A program made the translations under genes and the position numbers. A DNA stretch of 47,601 nucleotides from NCBI GenBank assembly GCA_934643185.1, contig CAKUBN010000014.1, positions 1-47,601 on the forward strand, read 5' to 3'. Source of the stretch: an uncultured Eubacteriales bacterium (GTDB taxonomy: Bacteria > Bacillota > Clostridia > Oscillospirales > Acutalibacteraceae). How positions within the stretch are numbered: the first letter of the stretch is position 1; each line of letters opens with the position of its first letter. Below the pieces are notes generated by a model. The model saw only the letters and a list, made by a program, of their open reading frames with translations. It was not told the origin of the DNA and did not search any database. Positions 16,097 through 23,555 of this stretch are shown here, in pieces.

Positions 16097-17342
16097 AAAG
16101 TCACGCATCAAAATTATTTTGGCTGTCATGGCGGCGATCGTCGTGTTGCTGTTCGGCACGCTTGGTGTCATCCTTGCAACGAGCTACGCACAGATGAACA
16201 CCGATAACCGGCGGATGCTGGAGCAGTACACGCGGGAATATCAATTAAACGGCACAGCGCAGGAAGTGCCGAGCGACAACGCGGGCATGAGCGAAGAACC
16301 GCCTCCGCTGCCCGATGAGCAGCCGCCCGAGGAGCTGCATAAGTTTGACGTTTCGACGTTCTATTCCGTGGCGCTCGACAGCGACGGCAATGTGCTTGAA
16401 GTTCAAAACGACTCTGGCACGATGTACACGGACGAAACGCTGGAAGCGTATGCGCGGGAGATCGCAGACAGCGGCAAGGAGACGGGGAAAATCAAAAACC
16501 TCACGTATCTTGCAGTGCAGAAGGATGGCTATACGCTCGTCGCGTTCATCGATAACGCCATCATGCAGGGCGGCATGGCGACGGTTTTCCGCAACACGCT
16601 GATTTTCGGCGGTGTGGCTGTCCTTGCGGTGTTTGTGGTGTCGATCTTCCTTGCAAAGCGCATCGTCGCGCCGCTTGAAGAGAACTTCCAAAAGCAGAAG
16701 CAGTTCATTTCCGACGCGGGGCACGAGCTGAAAACGCCGGTCTCGGTCGTCAGTGCAAACGCAGAGCTGCTCTCACGCGAGATCGGCGAAAACCGGTGGC
16801 TTGCGAACATCCAGTATGAAAACGAGCGCATGGGCAGTCTGGTCAAGCAGCTCTTGGACCTTGCCAAAACCGAAAGCATCGCCCCGCAAACCGAACGGCT
16901 CGATTTTAGCCGCATTGTTTCGGGCGAGCTGCTGCCGTTTGAAAGCGTCGCGTTTGAAGAGGGCCTGACGCTGGTGTCCGATATTGACGACGGTGTTTTC
17001 CTAAACGGCGACGGAGGACGCCTTAAGCAGCTCACGTCTATTTTGATCGACAACGCCATTCGCCACAGCAAAAAGGGCGGCAGCGTCAAGGTCACGCTGA
17101 AAGCCGAGCACGGTGCGGCGAAGCTTTCCGTCGTCAATGACGGCGAGCCGATCCCGCCGGAGCAGCAGAAGCACATTTTTGAGCGTTTTTACCGCGTAGA
17201 TGCCGCAAGAAGCGACGACGGCCACTTCGGTTTGGGCCTTGCGATTGCAAAGGCCATCACCGAGTCGCACAAGGGCAAGATTGCGCTTTCCTGCTATGAC
17301 GGAAAAATCGAATTTGCAGTGACGCTGCCCATCCAAAAATAA
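16089..17342 (+). CDS. membrane sensor histidine kinase
   Basis: The sensor partner of the preceding regulator, 417 residues. TM1 is at about 8-31 and TM2 at about 170-188, enclosing an extracellular sensor domain of about 140 residues. That loop has an acidic proline-rich stretch (EEPPPLPDEQPPEEL, about 69-83). The phospho-acceptor is H212 in the H-box DAGHELKTP. N-box DNAIRHS, FERFYRV and GLGLAIAK follow in the ATPase domain. GAGGTG precedes the ATG. The ligand is not known. The Pro/acid-rich sensor stretch recalls the TPPEMP repeats of the lipoprotein made from the next transcript, which may be a partner. Confidence 0.92.
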   Translation: MFKKSRIKIILAVMAAIVVLLFGTLGVILATSYAQMNTDNRRMLEQYTREYQLNGTAQEVPSDNAGMSEEPPPLPDEQPPEELHKFDVSTFYSVALDSDGNVLEVQNDSGTMYTDETLEAYAREIADSGKETGKIKNLTYLAVQKDGYTLVAFIDNAIMQGGMATVFRNTLIFGGVAVLAVFVVSIFLAKRIVAPLEENFQKQKQFISDAGHELKTPVSVVSANAELLSREIGENRWLANIQYENERMGSLVKQLLDLAKTESIAPQTERLDFSRIVSGELLPFESVAFEEGLTLVSDIDDGVFLNGDGGRLKQLTSILIDNAIRHSKKGGSVKVTLKAEHGAAKLSVVNDGEPIPPEQQKHIFERFYRVDAARSDDGHFGLGLAIAKAITESHKGKIALSCYDGKIEFAVTLPIQK

Positions 17343-17354
17343 GAACAAATTTAG

Positions 17355-17395
17355 GTCAGTCCTTCGTGTTATACGAGGGGCTGATCTATTTTTGA
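17355..17395 (+). terminator. terminator after the two-component operon
   Basis: A 14-bp stem starting GGTCAGTCC and ending GGGCTGATC, loop GTTAT, followed by TATTTTT. Confidence 0.85.
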
Positions 17396-17406
17396 AAATT
17401 TAAGCT

Positions 17407-17425
17407 TTTTCAATGAAACTTCAAT
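17407..17425 (+). promoter_or_regulatory. direct-repeat box for an OmpR-type response regulator (copy 2)
   Basis: TTTTCAAT (17407-17414) and ACTTCAAT (17418-17425) repeat with the same 11-base period as the box at 15319-15337. The second ends 10 bases before the -10. Confidence 0.7.
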
Positions 17426-17435
17426 CTTGCGTCCC

Positions 17436-17441
17436 TATAAT
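17436..17441 (+). promoter_or_regulatory. -10 element of the lipoprotein promoter
   Basis: Consensus TATAAT with no good -35; the direct repeat covers that place. The architecture equals that of the two-component promoter, so activation by the phosphorylated regulator is likely. Confidence 0.7.
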
Positions 17442-17500
17442 AAAGCCAACAAATCAAGAAGAAAGCTTTTAAAGCTGAATTCATAAAGGAGCGATTTTGA

Positions 17501-19429
17501 ATGAAAAGGTTAGTAACGTTAATGTGTGCAGCAGCGATCATCCTCTCCATGACGGCCTGCAGCCAGAGCACAGTGACTTCCGCAGCGGAGACCAGCGTAG
17601 CGGCAAGCAGCAGCGCGAGCGACACAACGTCGGAATATGCCGGAACCACAGTCGCCGGTGAAGTGACCGCGGTAGACGGCTCCACCGTGACGGTGCAGCT
17701 TGGCGAGCTGACGGAAAACGAAAATAACGGCGGAACACCGCCGGAGATGCCGAGCGATTCGAGCGATAACAGCGATGCTTCCGACAATGATGCGGGCACG
17801 CCGCCCGAAAAGCCGGACGGCGACAGCAGCACAGACGGCCAGACCCCGCCGGATGCTTCCGGCAGCACGGACAGCGATTCCGCGGATGGCAATACACCGC
17901 CTGAAATGCCTTCCGGCTCCGATTCCGACAGCGGCGACGGCAACACGCCGCCGGAGATGCCGAGCGGTTCGGACGGCAGCGCACCCTCCGGTATGCCGGG
18001 CAGTTCCTCCAAGACCTTTACGGCAGGCGATGAAACGATCGAACTCGACCTTTCCGATGCATCTATTGTAAAGGATTCCGAAGCGGTAGAGGTCAGCGAC
18101 ATTGCAGAAGGCGACGTTTTGCAGATCACGTTTGACGAAGACGGCAGCGTGAAAACGGTCATCGTTGTATCGCTTGAAAGCGGCAACGGCGGCAATGCAG
18201 GCGGCCCCGGCGGTTCGTTCGGCGGCTCCAGCGAAGTGACGCAGGGCGACAGCGCAACGACCAGCAGCGAAGACGGCACGTACAGCGGTGAGACGTACAC
18301 CTCCACGGGCGACGACGAAAACGCACTGCGCGTGGACGGCGCTGAGGTAACGCTCGACGGTGTCACGGTCGATAAGAGCGCGGGCGCGACCTCCAACACC
18401 GAAAACGGTGACTTCTACGGCGTAAACGCCGCGCTGCTTGTTACAAACGGCGCATCGGCGACGATCAAGAACGCGACGGTCACTTCCTCCGCACAGAACG
18501 GCAACGGCGTGTTCAGCTATGGCAGCGGCACAACGGTCAACATCTCGGATTCGACCATCACAACGACGGCAGATAACTCCGGCGGCATCCAGACGACCGG
18601 CGGCGGTACGACAAACGCAAGCAACCTGACTGTTGAGACCTCCGGCAATTCCTCCGCGGCGATCCGTTCCGACAGAGGCGGCGGCACGGTGAACGTGACG
18701 GGCAGCACGTATACCTCGAACGGCTACAATTCCCCGGCCGTCTATTCCACAGCGGACATCACTGTTTCTGACGCGACGCTGACGGCGAACAACTCCGAGG
18801 CGCTCGTCATCGAAGGCAAAAACTCCATTACGCTGAATAGCTGCATTGTTACCGGCAATATGAGCGATGACAAGGGCACGAGCTCTGATGAGAACGTCCA
18901 CAACGTGATGATCTATCAGTCCATGAGCGGCGACGCGGACGTGGGCACCTCCACATTCTCCATGACAGGCGGCAGCCTGACAGCGCAGAACGGTGATATG
19001 TTCTACATTACGAACACGCATTGCGTGCTGACGCTTTCCGATGTGGACATCACGAATGAAGACGACGATGCGTATTTGATGCGTGTTGTGGGCAACTCCG
19101 CAAGCCACGGCTGGGGTACGGCAGGCAGCAACGGCGCACAGGTAGAATTCACGGCCGACGCACAGACGCTGGACGGCGACATCGTAGTCGATACCATCTC
19201 CACGCTGAATATGACGCTGACAAACGGCAGTGTTTTCACCGGCACGGTCAACATCATCGATAATGCCGAGGGCGGCACAGCGGTGAGCGACAACGCGGTT
19301 GTGACGATCGACAGCGGCTGCACTTGGAACCTGACGGGCGACTGCACCGTGACGAGCCTCACGAACAATGGTACCATCAACTTTAACGGCTACACCATCA
19401 CCCTTGCAGACGGCACAGTTTTGAGCTGA
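17501..19429 (+). CDS. beta-helix surface lipoprotein with TPPEMP repeats
   Basis: A membrane-anchored extracellular protein of 642 residues. The lipoprotein signal ends in the lipobox SMTAC, with C20 as the lipidated residue. Next is a Ser/Asp-rich linker with five TPP(E/D) repeats (about 83-165). From about 255 to the end it is built of short Gly/Thr/Asn-rich strands (for example TNASNLTVETSGNSSAAI) that fit a right-handed parallel beta-helix. Such proteins are widespread in gut Clostridia and are often annotated as carbohydrate-binding domain proteins related to Clostridium thermocellum Cthe_2159; no enzymatic motif is visible. AAAGGAG supports the ATG. It follows the two-component genes and shares their promoter box. 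Role inferred: polysaccharide binding or adhesion. Confidence 0.85.
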   Translation: MKRLVTLMCAAAIILSMTACSQSTVTSAAETSVAASSSASDTTSEYAGTTVAGEVTAVDGSTVTVQLGELTENENNGGTPPEMPSDSSDNSDASDNDAGTPPEKPDGDSSTDGQTPPDASGSTDSDSADGNTPPEMPSGSDSDSGDGNTPPEMPSGSDGSAPSGMPGSSSKTFTAGDETIELDLSDASIVKDSEAVEVSDIAEGDVLQITFDEDGSVKTVIVVSLESGNGGNAGGPGGSFGGSSEVTQGDSATTSSEDGTYSGETYTSTGDDENALRVDGAEVTLDGVTVDKSAGATSNTENGDFYGVNAALLVTNGASATIKNATVTSSAQNGNGVFSYGSGTTVNISDSTITTTADNSGGIQTTGGGTTNASNLTVETSGNSSAAIRSDRGGGTVNVTGSTYTSNGYNSPAVYSTADITVSDATLTANNSEALVIEGKNSITLNSCIVTGNMSDDKGTSSDENVHNVMIYQSMSGDADVGTSTFSMTGGSLTAQNGDMFYITNTHCVLTLSDVDITNEDDDAYLMRVVGNSASHGWGTAGSNGAQVEFTADAQTLDGDIVVDTISTLNMTLTNGSVFTGTVNIIDNAEGGTAVSDNAVVTIDSGCTWNLTGDCTVTSLTNNGTINFNGYTITLADGTVLS

Positions 19430-19484
19430 TCTCCGCATAGCAGCCATAAAAATAGAATAGAATGAGGCAAAGTTCGCCATCGGT

Positions 19485-19507
19485 CCCGCACCGGCGGCGG
19501 GCTTTTT
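19485..19507 (+). terminator. terminator after the lipoprotein gene
   Basis: CCCGC pairs with GCGGG across a GC-rich loop, followed by CTTTTT. Confidence 0.65.
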
Positions 19508-19559
19508 GCCGCTTTTGCCCGGACGAGCAGAAAAATCTTCAATGCCGGAATAAAATAGC

Positions 19560-19588
19560 TTGATTTTGCAGCTGAAATGTGCTATGAT
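19560..19588 (+). promoter_or_regulatory. promoter of tRNA-Leu
   Basis: -35 TTGATT (19560-19565), 17-base spacer, -10 TATGAT (19583-19588), ending 16 bases before the tRNA. Confidence 0.75.
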
Positions 19589-19604
19589 AATTAGGCTAAT
19601 TTAA

Positions 19605-19691
19605 GCCGGCGTGGCGAAATCGGCAGACGCAAGGGACTTAAAATCCCTCGATGGAAACATCGTACCGGTTCAAATCCGGTCGCCGGCACCA
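19605..19691 (+). tRNA. tRNA-Leu (TAA)
   Basis: An 87-base class II tRNA with a long variable arm (CGATGGAAACATCG). The acceptor arm GCCGGCG pairs with CGCCGGC. The anticodon TAA is at 19639-19641 and CCA is encoded. It stands alone between its own promoter and terminator. Confidence 0.97.
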
Positions 19692-19724
19692 AAAAGCCTG
19701 ACACGTTTGTGTCGGGCTTTTTTT
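19692..19724 (+). terminator. terminator of tRNA-Leu
   Basis: AAAGCCTGACAC pairs with GTGTCGGGCTTT, followed by TTTT. Confidence 0.9.
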
Positions 19725-19755
19725 GACGTATAAAATTCGCTGCGGAGGTTTTGAT

Positions 19756-21096
19756 ATGAACAAAGATCTGACCCGGGGGCCGGTGATGCGGTCTATGCTG
19801 TGGTTTGCGCTGCCGATGATCCTCGGCAATTTGCTGCAGCAGTGCTACAACATTGCGGATACGCTCATTGTGGGGCGGTTCCTCGGCAAGACGGCGCTGG
19901 CGGCGGTGGGGTCGTCGTTTTCACTGATGACGTTTTTAACATCCATTTTGCTTGGGCTCTGTATGGGCAGCGGCGCGCTGTTTTCCATCCGCTTTGGGCA
20001 GCGGGATGAAGACGCACTGAAAGAAAGCGTGCGTGCGTCGTTCGTGCTCATTTTGGGCGTGACGCTGCTTTTAAACGGCCTTGCATTTGCGTGTCTTGAC
20101 CTCATCAAGAGCTTTTTGCAGGTGCCGGACGATGTTTGGGGCGATATGCGCGCGTATCTCGCGATCGTGTTTGCGGGCATTTTTGCGACATTTTTATATA
20201 ACTACTTCGCGTCTTATCTGCGTGCGGTGGGCAATTCCGTTGTGCCGCTCGTGTTTTTGGCGGTCTCGGCGGTTTTGAATATTGCGCTCGATTTGTGGTT
20301 TGTCATTGGCCTCCATCTCGGCGTTGCGGGCGCGGCAGGCGCGACGGTCATCGCGCAGTACGCTTCCGGCATCGGTATCATGGTGTATGCGCTTATTAAA
20401 TGCCCGCAGCTGCGCGTGCTGTGCAGCCGTGCCCCCATCCGCGCGAGCCGCATCAAAGAAATCGCCGGGTATTCCATTTTGACCTGCGTGCAGCAGTCCG
20501 TGATGAACCTCGGTATTCTGATGGTGCAGGGGCTTGTGAACAGCTTCGGCGCGGCGGTGATGGCGGCGTTTGCGGCGGCGGTGAAGATCGACGCATTCGC
20601 GTACATGCCGGTGCAGGATTTCGGCAACGCGTTTTCCACGTTCATTGCGCAGAATTACGGCGCGGGCGAGCGTGAGCGCATCCGCAAGGGATTAAAGGGT
20701 GCGGTCCTCGTATCCGTTGTGTTCTGCGTGATCGTATCCGCTTTGGTGTTTGTGTTCGCAAAGCCGCTTATGATGCTGTTTGTGGAAGCGGGGGAGACGG
20801 AGATCATCGCCGAAGGCGTGCGCTACCTGCACATTGAGGGTGCGTTCTACTGCGGTATCGGCTGTTTGTTCCTGCTTTACGGACTGTATCGCGCAGTCGC
20901 AAAGCCGGGCATGAGCGTGGTGCTGACGGTCATCTCACTCGGCACACGTGTAGCGCTGGCCTATCTTTTGTCCGCTGTTGTCGGCGTTGTGGGCATCTGG
21001 TGGTCGGTGCCGATCGGCTGGTTCCTCGCGGATGTGACGGGTGCGGCATATTATTTCATCCACAAAGAAAAGCTGCTGAACTTCAGCGGAAAATAA
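19756..21096 (+). CDS. MATE-family multidrug or metabolite exporter
   Basis: A 12-helix cytoplasmic-membrane antiporter of 446 residues driven by Na+ or H+. It starts in the family manner with LTRGPVMRSMLWFALPMILGNL, then QQCYNIADTLIVGRFLG, and the two halves each have the MATE MIxGNxxQxxxxxxDxxxVG-type pattern. The start is ATG 19756 with GGAGG at 19744-19748; an upstream frame would run into the tRNA-Leu terminator. No separate promoter was recognised between that terminator and the gene. The cargo cannot be read from the sequence. Confidence 0.92.
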   Translation: MNKDLTRGPVMRSMLWFALPMILGNLLQQCYNIADTLIVGRFLGKTALAAVGSSFSLMTFLTSILLGLCMGSGALFSIRFGQRDEDALKESVRASFVLILGVTLLLNGLAFACLDLIKSFLQVPDDVWGDMRAYLAIVFAGIFATFLYNYFASYLRAVGNSVVPLVFLAVSAVLNIALDLWFVIGLHLGVAGAAGATVIAQYASGIGIMVYALIKCPQLRVLCSRAPIRASRIKEIAGYSILTCVQQSVMNLGILMVQGLVNSFGAAVMAAFAAAVKIDAFAYMPVQDFGNAFSTFIAQNYGAGERERIRKGLKGAVLVSVVFCVIVSALVFVFAKPLMMLFVEAGETEIIAEGVRYLHIEGAFYCGIGCLFLLYGLYRAVAKPGMSVVLTVISLGTRVALAYLLSAVVGVVGIWWSVPIGWFLADVTGAAYYFIHKEKLLNFSGK

Positions 21097-21102
21097 AGTA
21101 TT

Positions 21103-21149
21103 GGCGCGTCGATTGTCGGAAGAACTCGGGCAATCGGCGCGCCTTTTTT
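21103..21149 (+). terminator. terminator after the MATE gene
   Basis: GGCGCGTCGATTG pairs with CAATCGGCGCGCC, followed by TTTTTT. Confidence 0.88.
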
Positions 21150-21200
21150 GCAGAATTACGAGTGATATTTGCAAAGCGCGAACAAATTCGGGAAAATTTC

Positions 21201-21229
21201 TTGAAAAACGACAGCCTTTTCTATATACT
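21201..21229 (+). promoter_or_regulatory. promoter of the ECF sigma operon
   Basis: -35 TTGAAA (21201-21206), 17-base spacer, -10 TATACT (21224-21229): a good sigma-A promoter, so basal expression need not depend on the ECF factor. Confidence 0.75.
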
Positions 21230-21267
21230 GAAAGCAAAGCACGGCGCAGCGCAGAGGGGGCAGGCAA

Positions 21268-21822
21268 ATGGATACGGATGAAATGCTTTACGAGCGATAT
21301 CTGAACGGCGAAGAAAAAGCCGCCGAGCCCCTTGTGGAAAAATACGGCGATGCGCTGACGCTGTACATAAACGGCTACGTAAAAGACCTGCACGAAGCCG
21401 AAGACTTGATGATCGAAGCGTTCTCAAGGCTGTTTGCGAAAGCGCGGCCTGTTTCGGGTGCGGGCAGCTTTAAGGCGTACCTATATAAAACGGCGCGCAA
21501 TTTGGCTTTGCGCCACAAACAGAAGCACCGCATTTTGTTTTTGCATTTGGATGATCTGACGTTTGAGCCGCAGAGCGAGGCTTTGGCGGACACGAACCTA
21601 TACCGCGACGAGCGCCGCAGGGCGTTGACGGAGGCGCTCGACAAGCTCAAAGCCGAATACCGCGAGGCGCTGTACCTCGTTTATTTTGAAGAGATGAGCT
21701 ACCGCAGTGCGGCGGCCGTTATGGGCAAAAATGAGCAGCAGGTGACGAATCTTGTCCACCGCGGCAAGCAGAGCCTGAAAACGATTTTGGAAAAGGAGGG
21801 GTTCCGATATGCGGACGACTGA
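21268..21822 (+). CDS. ECF-type RNA polymerase sigma factor
   Basis: A sigma-70 family factor of 184 residues with only regions 2 and 4. Region 2 (about 18-90) contains LHEAEDLMIEAFSRLF and SFKAYLYKTARNLALRH. Region 4 (about 118-178) has LKAEYREALYLVYFEEMSY and the helix-turn-helix YRSAAAVMGKNEQQVTNLVHRGK. GAGGGGG precedes the ATG. Its 3' end overlaps a two-TM protein gene by 14 bases. The group of sigma, membrane proteins and a PrsW-type protease in one operon fits an envelope-stress or surface-signal response. No HxxxCxxC-type anti-sigma domain is found nearby, so the inhibitor would have to be another of the membrane proteins. Confidence 0.9.
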   Translation: MDTDEMLYERYLNGEEKAAEPLVEKYGDALTLYINGYVKDLHEAEDLMIEAFSRLFAKARPVSGAGSFKAYLYKTARNLALRHKQKHRILFLHLDDLTFEPQSEALADTNLYRDERRRALTEALDKLKAEYREALYLVYFEEMSYRSAAAVMGKNEQQVTNLVHRGKQSLKTILEKEGFRYADD

Positions 21823-22150
21823 CGAGCGCATGGCGCAGATTCAAAAGCGCACAGCACAGCTGAAGGCGGAGCGCGAAAAGAAAAAGCAGCACGGGCTTGA
21901 TTTTCTCTGTGCCGCAGCGTGCCTTGTGTTCATCGTAGGGCTCGACATCGGAATGCCGGGCTTTGTGGGAAGCCTCTCCGGCGGCGGTGTGCTCCATACC
22001 TCCGGCGCGGCGAGCCTCATCGGCGACAGCGCGGCGCTTGGGTACATTTTGATGGGCGTGTTATCCTTTTTGCTCGGCGTGTGCTGCACGGTGCTTTTGT
22101 ACCGCCTGCGCCGCAGAAAAAAGCACGGGGAGGACAGCGATGAACTTTGA
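21809..22150 (+). CDS. two-TM membrane protein, candidate anti-sigma factor
   Basis: A 113-residue protein not assigned to a known family. A basic helix-prone N-terminus (1-28, with ERMAQIQKRTAQLKAE) is followed by TM1 (about 30-50), a Gly/Ser-rich outside loop (about 51-75), TM2 (about 76-98) and a basic tail. Both ends should be cytoplasmic. AAGGAGGGG lies before the ATG. The start lies inside the sigma gene and the stop inside the next gene, so all are coupled. It is a clear paralogue of the protein at 23556-23891. Its position directly after the sigma gene suggests anti-sigma function, but the zinc anti-sigma motif is absent. Role inferred only. Confidence 0.8.
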   Translation: MRTTDERMAQIQKRTAQLKAEREKKKQHGLDFLCAAACLVFIVGLDIGMPGFVGSLSGGGVLHTSGAASLIGDSAALGYILMGVLSFLLGVCCTVLLYRLRRRKKHGEDSDEL

Positions 22151-22754
22151 AGTGATCGACAACATCTTTCAGGTAACGCTTTTTCTGTGCATGACAGCGG
22201 TATCGGCTGCGGCGGCTGTGCGTTTTCATGACCGTCGGCCGCTCGTTTTGGCGCTGGGGTATGTCTGCTTTGCGGCGGGTACGCTGTACTACGTTTTGTA
22301 CCTTGCCATTACGGGCAAGGTGCCGCAGGTGTTTTATGTGGCAGAGATCTCATGGCTTGCTTCGTACTTGTTCTTTTTATCGGTGCAGATCATACGGTCT
22401 AAAGGAATGCACCCTGCGTTTTCGCTGCCGGCGGCACTGAGTGCGGCGGCCGTGGCAGTGCTTGTGATGGTGTTTCAAATCTTCGGCCCGTCCAGATTCA
22501 TGTCCGGCTTACTGGCGGTGACGCTTGGCGCGAACGCCTACATTTCGGTACTGCGCATTCGACGTAAAACGGAGAACCGGCGGGTGGATATCTGCATGCT
22601 GCTCGGCATGACGCTGCAGATCGCGCTGTACGTCGTTTCCATGTTCATGACGGATTACACACACTTCAATTTCTATTTTGCTGTGGACATCACGCTTTCC
22701 CTTTGCCTTTCGGCACTGCTGCCGCTGACGCTGCGGGAGGTGAAAAAGCTGTGA
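22140..22754 (+). CDS. multi-TM membrane protein of unknown function
   Basis: A 204-residue, almost entirely hydrophobic protein with about seven TM helices. I recognise no family. The start overlaps the previous gene by 11 bases, with GGGGAGG 6 bases upstream. Its stop overlaps the PrsW start as GTGA. No enzyme motif is visible: the few polar sites (HDRRP near 30, RIRRKTENRR near 140) look like cytoplasmic loops. Within the sigma-PrsW operon it may be a sensor or a chaperone for the protease. Confidence 0.78.
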   Translation: MNFEVIDNIFQVTLFLCMTAVSAAAAVRFHDRRPLVLALGYVCFAAGTLYYVLYLAITGKVPQVFYVAEISWLASYLFFLSVQIIRSKGMHPAFSLPAALSAAAVAVLVMVFQIFGPSRFMSGLLAVTLGANAYISVLRIRRKTENRRVDICMLLGMTLQIALYVVSMFMTDYTHFNFYFAVDITLSLCLSALLPLTLREVKKL

Positions 22755-23395
22755 CGTACATTGAGAATGTCTTCATCTGCCTTGCAATACCGCTTTTGCT
22801 TTCAGCGTTTTTCATCAAGGGCAGGGCGCGGGTTTTCGTACTGTTTGTGACGATCGGCATGGGCATTTGCCTGCTTTCGGCGTATGTGAGCAGCTTTTTC
22901 ATGCGCGTTTACGGCACAAATGCCGCTGTTGCCGCCATGGAGATCACGCCCGTGTGCGAAGAGGTGATGAAGCTCGTGCCGCTGCTTTTGTACTTTTGGA
23001 TCTTCGAGCCAAAGGCAGAGCGATTGCCCTCTGCGGCGATTGCGATAGCGGTAGGCTTTGCGACATTTGAAAATGTCTGCTACCTTGCGGAAAACGGCGC
23101 GGAGAACTTCACGTTTTTGCTCATCCGCGGTATTTCGGCTGGGGCGCTGCACCTTCTCTGCGGCATTTTTGAGGGCGGCGCGATCTCTTACGTATTCCGC
23201 CGCCACTGGCTGGCGCTGACCGGCACGGTGGGCACGCTCGGCGCATGCGTTGGCTTCCATGCTATTTATAACCTGCTTGTCACGGCCGAGGGCGCGTGGC
23301 GCATGGTGGGGTATCTGTTCCCGTCCGTGTGCATCGTTTGCCTGTTTATCCTCGAGCGTCTGCGCCCAAAACTAAAGCTGCTTTTGCAGTTTTAG
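22751..23395 (+). CDS. PrsW-type intramembrane metalloprotease
   Basis: A membrane protease of 214 residues with about seven TM helices. In Bacillus subtilis PrsW makes the first cut in the anti-sigma factor RsiW. The M82/CPBP-like motifs are present: EEVMK (E70, E71, K74), FATFEN (103-108, E107), H134 in GALHLLCGIF and H170 in GFHAIYN. The start is GTG 22751: GGGAGGTGA lies just upstream and the codon overlaps the previous stop as GTGA. A longer frame from TTG 22703 would bury both. It is the last gene of the sigma operon, so it is a good candidate for releasing the sigma factor by cutting a two-TM partner. Confidence 0.88.
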   Translation: MTYIENVFICLAIPLLLSAFFIKGRARVFVLFVTIGMGICLLSAYVSSFFMRVYGTNAAVAAMEITPVCEEVMKLVPLLLYFWIFEPKAERLPSAAIAIAVGFATFENVCYLAENGAENFTFLLIRGISAGALHLLCGIFEGGAISYVFRRHWLALTGTVGTLGACVGFHAIYNLLVTAEGAWRMVGYLFPSVCIVCLFILERLRPKLKLLLQF

Positions 23396-23434
23396 CAAGT
23401 GAGTTGCCTTTACAAAGTGAATGTGCTTTACACC

Positions 23435-23468
23435 AGCTGCTCCGAAAGGGGCAGCTTATTTTTTTGAA
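23435..23468 (+). terminator. terminator after the sigma-PrsW operon
   Basis: AGCTGCTCC-GAAA-GGGGCAGCT followed by TATTTTTTT. It separates this operon from the second two-TM gene. Confidence 0.88.
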
Positions 23469-23484
23469 AAAATTTAAAAATGAC

Positions 23485-23513
23485 CTGAAAGGATTTCCCA
23501 AAACCGGTATTTA
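23485..23513 (+). promoter_or_regulatory. possible promoter of the surface-protein operon
   Basis: CTGAAA (23485-23490), 17-base spacer, TATTTA (23508-23513). It is weak for sigma-A but resembles the sigma-operon promoter in layout. It could be a target of the ECF factor; this is a guess from position. Confidence 0.35.
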
Positions 23514-23555
23514 TAGAAGTAGAACATCCCAAAAGCCGTGAAAGGAGGGTGGAGG

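Noticed and set aside
18500..18740. Possible CRISPR or tandem DNA repeat in the lipoprotein gene
   Set aside because: Repetition is at protein level (Gly/Thr/Asn beta-helix turns) with no constant direct repeat or spacer pattern.
17519..19480. 653-codon minus-strand open frame opposite the lipoprotein gene
   Set aside because: A shadow caused by codon bias in a repeat-rich gene. The plus strand has a lipobox, Shine-Dalgarno sequence and promoter.
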